DNA of 7,097 nt from an uncultured Eubacteriales bacterium (GTDB lineage: Bacteria > Bacillota_A > Clostridia > Christensenellales > Aristaeellaceae): the NCBI GenBank assembly GCA_900313545.1, contig OMRS01000108.1, positions 1 through 7,097 of the forward strand, written 5' to 3'. The notes under the pieces were generated by a model. It was given only the letters and a program-made list of their open reading frames with translations. It was not told where the DNA came from and did not search any database. Below are positions 5,390-7,097 of the stretch, piece after piece (the stretch's first letter is position 1; each line of letters starts with the position of its first letter). The translations under genes were made by a program, and so were the position numbers.

Positions 5390-5938
5390 ATGGAAGAGGG
5401 TTTGCAGGAGATGACCGGGGAACGGAGCGGACAGGCCGGAGCGGACGGGGACGGCCGGGAGCCCCTGAGCATCCGGCAGCTGTATCGGCTCTCGCTTGTG
5501 CTGTGCAAAAAAATTGACCATCCGCCGGTGAGCTTTGCCGCCGTGCGCCGGCATGTGGAGGAGAATATGCCCCTGGTTCTGGAAAGCCAGGCGGGGTTCG
5601 TGTGGATCGACCGCCTGTATGCGGCCTTTGAGGAGATGGGTGAACCGTTCCGCTACGTGTACCTCCACGCGGGCCACATCAGGGAGGAGAGGCTGAGCTA
5701 TGCGCAGGCGGATCCGGAGGGGAAGGACAGGGACTGGATCTCCCCGGATATTCTGAAGGGCTTCGAGCGGGCCGAGAGGGAGATGCGCATTGCCCGCAGG
5801 CTGAGATGGGTGGATTCCCGCATGATTCCCTACCTGACGGGCACAAGGGAGGTCCCGGAGGTCCCCGGCGCCCTGCAGGAGCGGATGCCCCCGGAGAGGG
5901 AGGGCGTTTGCGGGGGGCGGGCCGCCGCCGGGCGGTGA
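5390..5938 (+). CDS. Uncharacterised 182-residue protein
   Basis: I do not recognise a family. The start at 5390 has GGGAAGGGG (5374-5382) 7 bases upstream and lies about 36 bases after the predicted transcription start; an upstream in-frame ATG at 5306 lies before the promoter and is rejected. There is no signal peptide and no membrane segment, so it should be cytoplasmic. Residues 1-25 are Gly/Glu/Asp-rich and probably disordered. Residues about 27-150 look folded and mostly helical, with amphipathic stretches such as LSIRQLYRLSLVLCKK, an aromatic patch (GFVWIDRLYAAFEEMGEPFRYVYLHAGH) and a charged helix around residues 125-143. The last ~25 residues are Pro/Gly/Arg-rich and may be an unstructured tail. 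No catalytic motif is evident. Its strong private promoter suggests a real, well-expressed gene; the TetR-family gene lies 150 bases downstream on the same strand. Confidence 0.75.
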   Translation: MEEGLQEMTGERSGQAGADGDGREPLSIRQLYRLSLVLCKKIDHPPVSFAAVRRHVEENMPLVLESQAGFVWIDRLYAAFEEMGEPFRYVYLHAGHIREERLSYAQADPEGKDRDWISPDILKGFERAEREMRIARRLRWVDSRMIPYLTGTREVPEVPGALQERMPPEREGVCGGRAAAGR

Positions 5939-5959
5939 TGCCCCGGCGGGAGACCGGGG

Positions 5960-5973
5960 GCCCGGAGCCGGGC
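5960..5973 (+). other. Small GC hairpin after the unrecognised gene
   Basis: GCCCG-GAGC-CGGGC forms a 5-bp stem 22 bases after the stop at 5938. It has no T run, so it is at best a weak terminator; transcription may continue into the TetR-family gene. Confidence 0.3.
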
Positions 5974-5987
5974 GCAGATGAAAAAGG

Positions 5988-6015
5988 TTGAAAATTCAGT
6001 GGACTTTGGTAGAAT
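5988..6015 (+). promoter_or_regulatory. Promoter of the TetR-family regulator
   Basis: TTGAAA (5988-5993) and TAGAAT (6010-6015) are 16 bases apart, and the -10 is extended (TG at 6007-6008). The predicted start is near 6022. An in-frame upstream start at 5978 would precede the -35 and is therefore rejected. ATTC (5994-5997) and GAAT (6012-6015) form a short inverted pair across the spacer that might be part of an operator. Confidence 0.75.
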
Positions 6016-6033
6016 ACTCCGCAGCAGGATCAT

Positions 6034-6081
6034 GGATACGGATGGCCCGCAAGCGCCTGAAACAGCACGTATCCGGGGAGG
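6034..6081 (+). promoter_or_regulatory. Leader stem abutting the TetR-family gene's ribosome binding site
   Basis: GGATACG (6034-6040) is a perfect 7-base inverted match to CGTATCC (6068-6074), and the Shine-Dalgarno GGAGG (6077-6081) begins 2 bases later, 7 bases before the ATG at 6089. As RNA this puts a stem directly against the ribosome binding site; as DNA the arms could be operator half-sites. A short GGC/GCC stem is possible inside the loop. Confidence 0.4.
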
Positions 6082-6088
6082 AAATGAC

Positions 6089-6634
6089 ATGGCAAAACCA
6101 ACTGCGGTCAGCCGGGAGCGGATTGTCGAGGCGGCCTACAGGATGTTCCTCGATGAGGGGGCTGACAGCCTGAACGCCCGCGCCGTGGCCAGGGCCAGCA
6201 GCTGCTCCACGCAGCCGATCTTCAGCCACTTCGGAAGTATGGAGAAGCTGCGCGCCCTGATCTATGAACGGGTGGATGCGCATATTCAGGAAATCCTCTT
6301 TGAAGGGGAGACCCCCGCTTCGGACAGCCTGATGGTGTGCCGGCGGCTGATCCAGTTTGCCGGACAGTACCGGCGGATTTTCAGGGACATGTTCATCAAC
6401 GGCCCCTATGCCCGGGAGGGCTTCCCTCTTTCCGGGCCGCTGCTGGAGCATATCTGCACGCTGGAGGCGGCCAGCGGGGGGCTGGACCCGGAAAACACCG
6501 TCCGCACCTGCATCTTCGCCTTCGGGCTGGCCACCGTGGCCATGATCGACCAGCAGGACAACACCGAACGGATGCTCAGGGAGCTGGAGGCCGTGCGGGC
6601 GAAGTGCAGGGCATACGGGGAATTCGGGACATGA
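6089..6634 (+). CDS. TetR/AcrR-family transcriptional regulator
   Basis: The 181-residue protein has a TetR-type N-terminal DNA-binding domain at about residues 8-58: RERIVEAAYRMFLDEG (helix 1), SLNARAVARASSCS (helix-turn-helix) and TQPIFSHFGSMEKLRALIY, where the F-x-H-F-G pattern before the K-L helix is typical. Residues about 60-178 form the helical ligand and dimer domain, which varies between members, so the effector is unknown. Length is normal for the family. The start is chosen for GGAGG 7 bases upstream; an in-frame ATG at 6032 would add 19 residues but has a poor ribosome binding site. These proteins usually repress neighbouring or their own genes as dimers. The likely targets here are itself, the unrecognised gene upstream, or genes beyond the right edge. 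A terminator follows within 6 bases of the stop. Confidence 0.92.
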   Translation: MAKPTAVSRERIVEAAYRMFLDEGADSLNARAVARASSCSTQPIFSHFGSMEKLRALIYERVDAHIQEILFEGETPASDSLMVCRRLIQFAGQYRRIFRDMFINGPYAREGFPLSGPLLEHICTLEAASGGLDPENTVRTCIFAFGLATVAMIDQQDNTERMLRELEAVRAKCRAYGEFGT

Positions 6635-6635
6635 T

Positions 6636-6662
6636 GAAAAGGCGGGGCACCGCCTCTTTCTG
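6636..6662 (+). terminator. Probable terminator after the TetR-family gene
   Basis: AGGCGG (6640-6645) pairs with CCGCCT (6650-6655) around a 4-base GGCA loop, preceded by AAAA and followed by CTTTCT. The stem is short and the T run interrupted, so termination may be partial. Confidence 0.65.
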
Positions 6663-6786
6663 TCCGTCTGAGCGGGTCTGCAGGGGAGATCCGTCCGCCA
6701 GGCCAAAGAGGGCGGCCGCGGGAACAGTGAACCGGGCAACGGGCAGGCTGACACGTCCGGCCCCTTCCGCCCCTGGACGCTGCTTC
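6663..6786. other. Non-coding stretch, nothing recognised
   Basis: This GC-rich interval between the TetR-gene terminator and the large hairpin holds no supported gene, promoter or repeat. TGCTTCAAA at 6781-6789 recurs at 6820-6828 inside the hairpin loop region. Confidence 0.5.
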
Positions 6787-6850
6787 AAAAAAACGCGAGG
6801 CGCTGCAGGCAGGCTTCATTGCTTCAAATGAAACCTGCCTGCAGCGCCTC
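6787..6850 (-). terminator. Very strong minus-strand terminator with a 24-bp stem and no visible gene
   Basis: Arms 6797-6820 and 6827-6850 are complementary at 23 of 24 positions with a 6-base loop. On the minus strand the stem is followed by CGC and seven T (6793-6787). The single mismatch (6814 with 6833) is C-A in plus-strand RNA but a G-U pair in minus-strand RNA, and the plus side has no T run, so it acts on leftward transcription. No supported leftward gene ends here. Confidence 0.85.
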
Positions 6851-6855
6851 TGTCC

Positions 6856-6892
6856 GTGTCCCGGCGGGACACCGGGCCCTGCGGTCAGGGAC
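6856..6892 (-). other. Two further hairpins just upstream of the minus-strand terminator
   Basis: GTGTCCC (6856-6862) pairs perfectly with GGGACAC (6866-6872) around a 3-base loop, and CCCT/AGGG (6878-6881 and 6887-6890 region) forms a weaker stem. Together with the terminator they would give a minus-strand transcript three stem-loops in a row, as in small RNAs or long structured 3' ends. Confidence 0.4.
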
Positions 6893-6921
6893 CGTTTTGT
6901 GCGTCACGGGGAAGTGCGCGT

Positions 6922-6950
6922 TTGTGAGAGCTTCATGCATATTGCATAAA
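6922..6950 (+). promoter_or_regulatory. Candidate promoter with an overlapping palindrome, leading off the window
   Basis: TTGTGA (6922-6927) and CATAAA (6945-6950) are 17 bases apart, each matching four of six consensus bases. ATGCATATTGCAT (6935-6947) is a perfect 5-base inverted repeat with a 3-base centre that overlaps the -10, as an operator would. Transcription would run rightward out of the window. Confidence 0.4.
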
Positions 6951-6979
6951 AAGGGGATCCCCGGTGATGTCCTGACTTG

Positions 6980-7027
6980 CTGCCGCAGGGCCAGATGATT
7001 CCGTCTGCAGCGGGGCGCGGCAGCCCC
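6980..7027 (+). other. Possible structured leader after the right-end promoter
   Basis: CTGCCGC (6980-6986) is complementary to GCGGCAG (7017-7023) and encloses CAGATG-ATTC-CGTCTG (6992-7007), a 6-bp stem with one G-U pair. GGGGC/GCCCC (7012-7027) offers a competing fold. No known riboswitch class was recognised, and no start codon with a convincing ribosome binding site is seen before 7097. Confidence 0.3.
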
Positions 7028-7097
7028 TTCCCGCATGCGCCGCTTAGCCCTGTCCCTTCGCGGGAGGGGGAGAGGAAGAGGCAAGCCGCTTCCAGAG

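Noticed and set aside
6824..7084. An 86-codon minus-strand frame at the right end
   Set aside because: It ends inside the large terminator hairpin, is Arg/Pro/Ala-rich, and has no convincing ribosome binding site or domain. It is not excluded outright, but is not supported.
1..7097. CRISPR array, tRNA, rRNA, insertion sequence or phage genes
   Set aside because: No regularly spaced direct repeats, no tRNA-like cloverleaf or T-arm, and no transposase, integrase or phage-like product were seen on either strand.

Overview
The window reads as a GC-rich member of the Bacillota, most likely an anaerobic Clostridia-type gut bacterium. This rests on strong purine-rich Shine-Dalgarno sites (AAGGAGG, GGAGG), sigma-A-like promoters set in short AT-rich islands, a lipoprotein signal peptide, a Cof-type HAD phosphatase, and an oxygen-sensitive iron-sulfur cysteine desulfidase. 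No phage, transposon, CRISPR, rRNA or tRNA gene was recognised. It looks like ordinary chromosomal sequence with well-spaced small transcription units and unusually hairpin-rich intergenic DNA.

Left part (1-3600, minus strand). A two-gene operon reads leftward from a promoter at 3559-3587: a CyuA/UPF0597-type L-cysteine desulfidase (2201-3475), then a dicarboxylate/amino acid:cation symporter-fold transporter (946-2133). The transporter has lost the arginine that marks acidic substrates, so the pair suggests uptake and breakdown of a neutral, possibly sulfur-containing, amino acid. Further left is a guanine/cytosine-deaminase-fold enzyme (103-666) carrying a bacterial lipoprotein signal peptide, closed by a textbook hairpin terminator (75-101). 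It has its own candidate promoter and a long structured leader, though read-through from the operon is possible.

Middle (3601-5254). A 413-bp divergent intergenic region, full of short GC-rich hairpins, separates the desulfidase operon from a plus-strand pair: a secreted peptidoglycan-binding-domain protein with an Ada-like His/Cys metal-binding tail (3889-4386) and, 2 bases later, a Cof-type HAD phosphatase (4389-5213). A strong terminator ends this pair at 5221-5254.

Right part (5255-7097, plus strand). A near-consensus promoter (5319-5347) drives an unrecognised 182-residue protein (5390-5938). A separate extended -10 promoter (5988-6015) drives a TetR/AcrR-family regulator (6089-6634) with a leader stem that abuts its ribosome binding site. 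The last ~460 bases hold no convincing gene. They do contain a 24-bp-stem terminator facing the minus strand with no visible partner gene, and a possible plus-strand promoter with a palindrome over its -10 that leads off the window.

No gene cluster here clearly forms a new system. The observations most worth checking are the lipoprotein deaminase, the cysteine desulfidase/altered-transporter pairing with a possible Cys-containing leader peptide, the Ada-like tail on a secreted protein, and the orphan terminator region at the right end.
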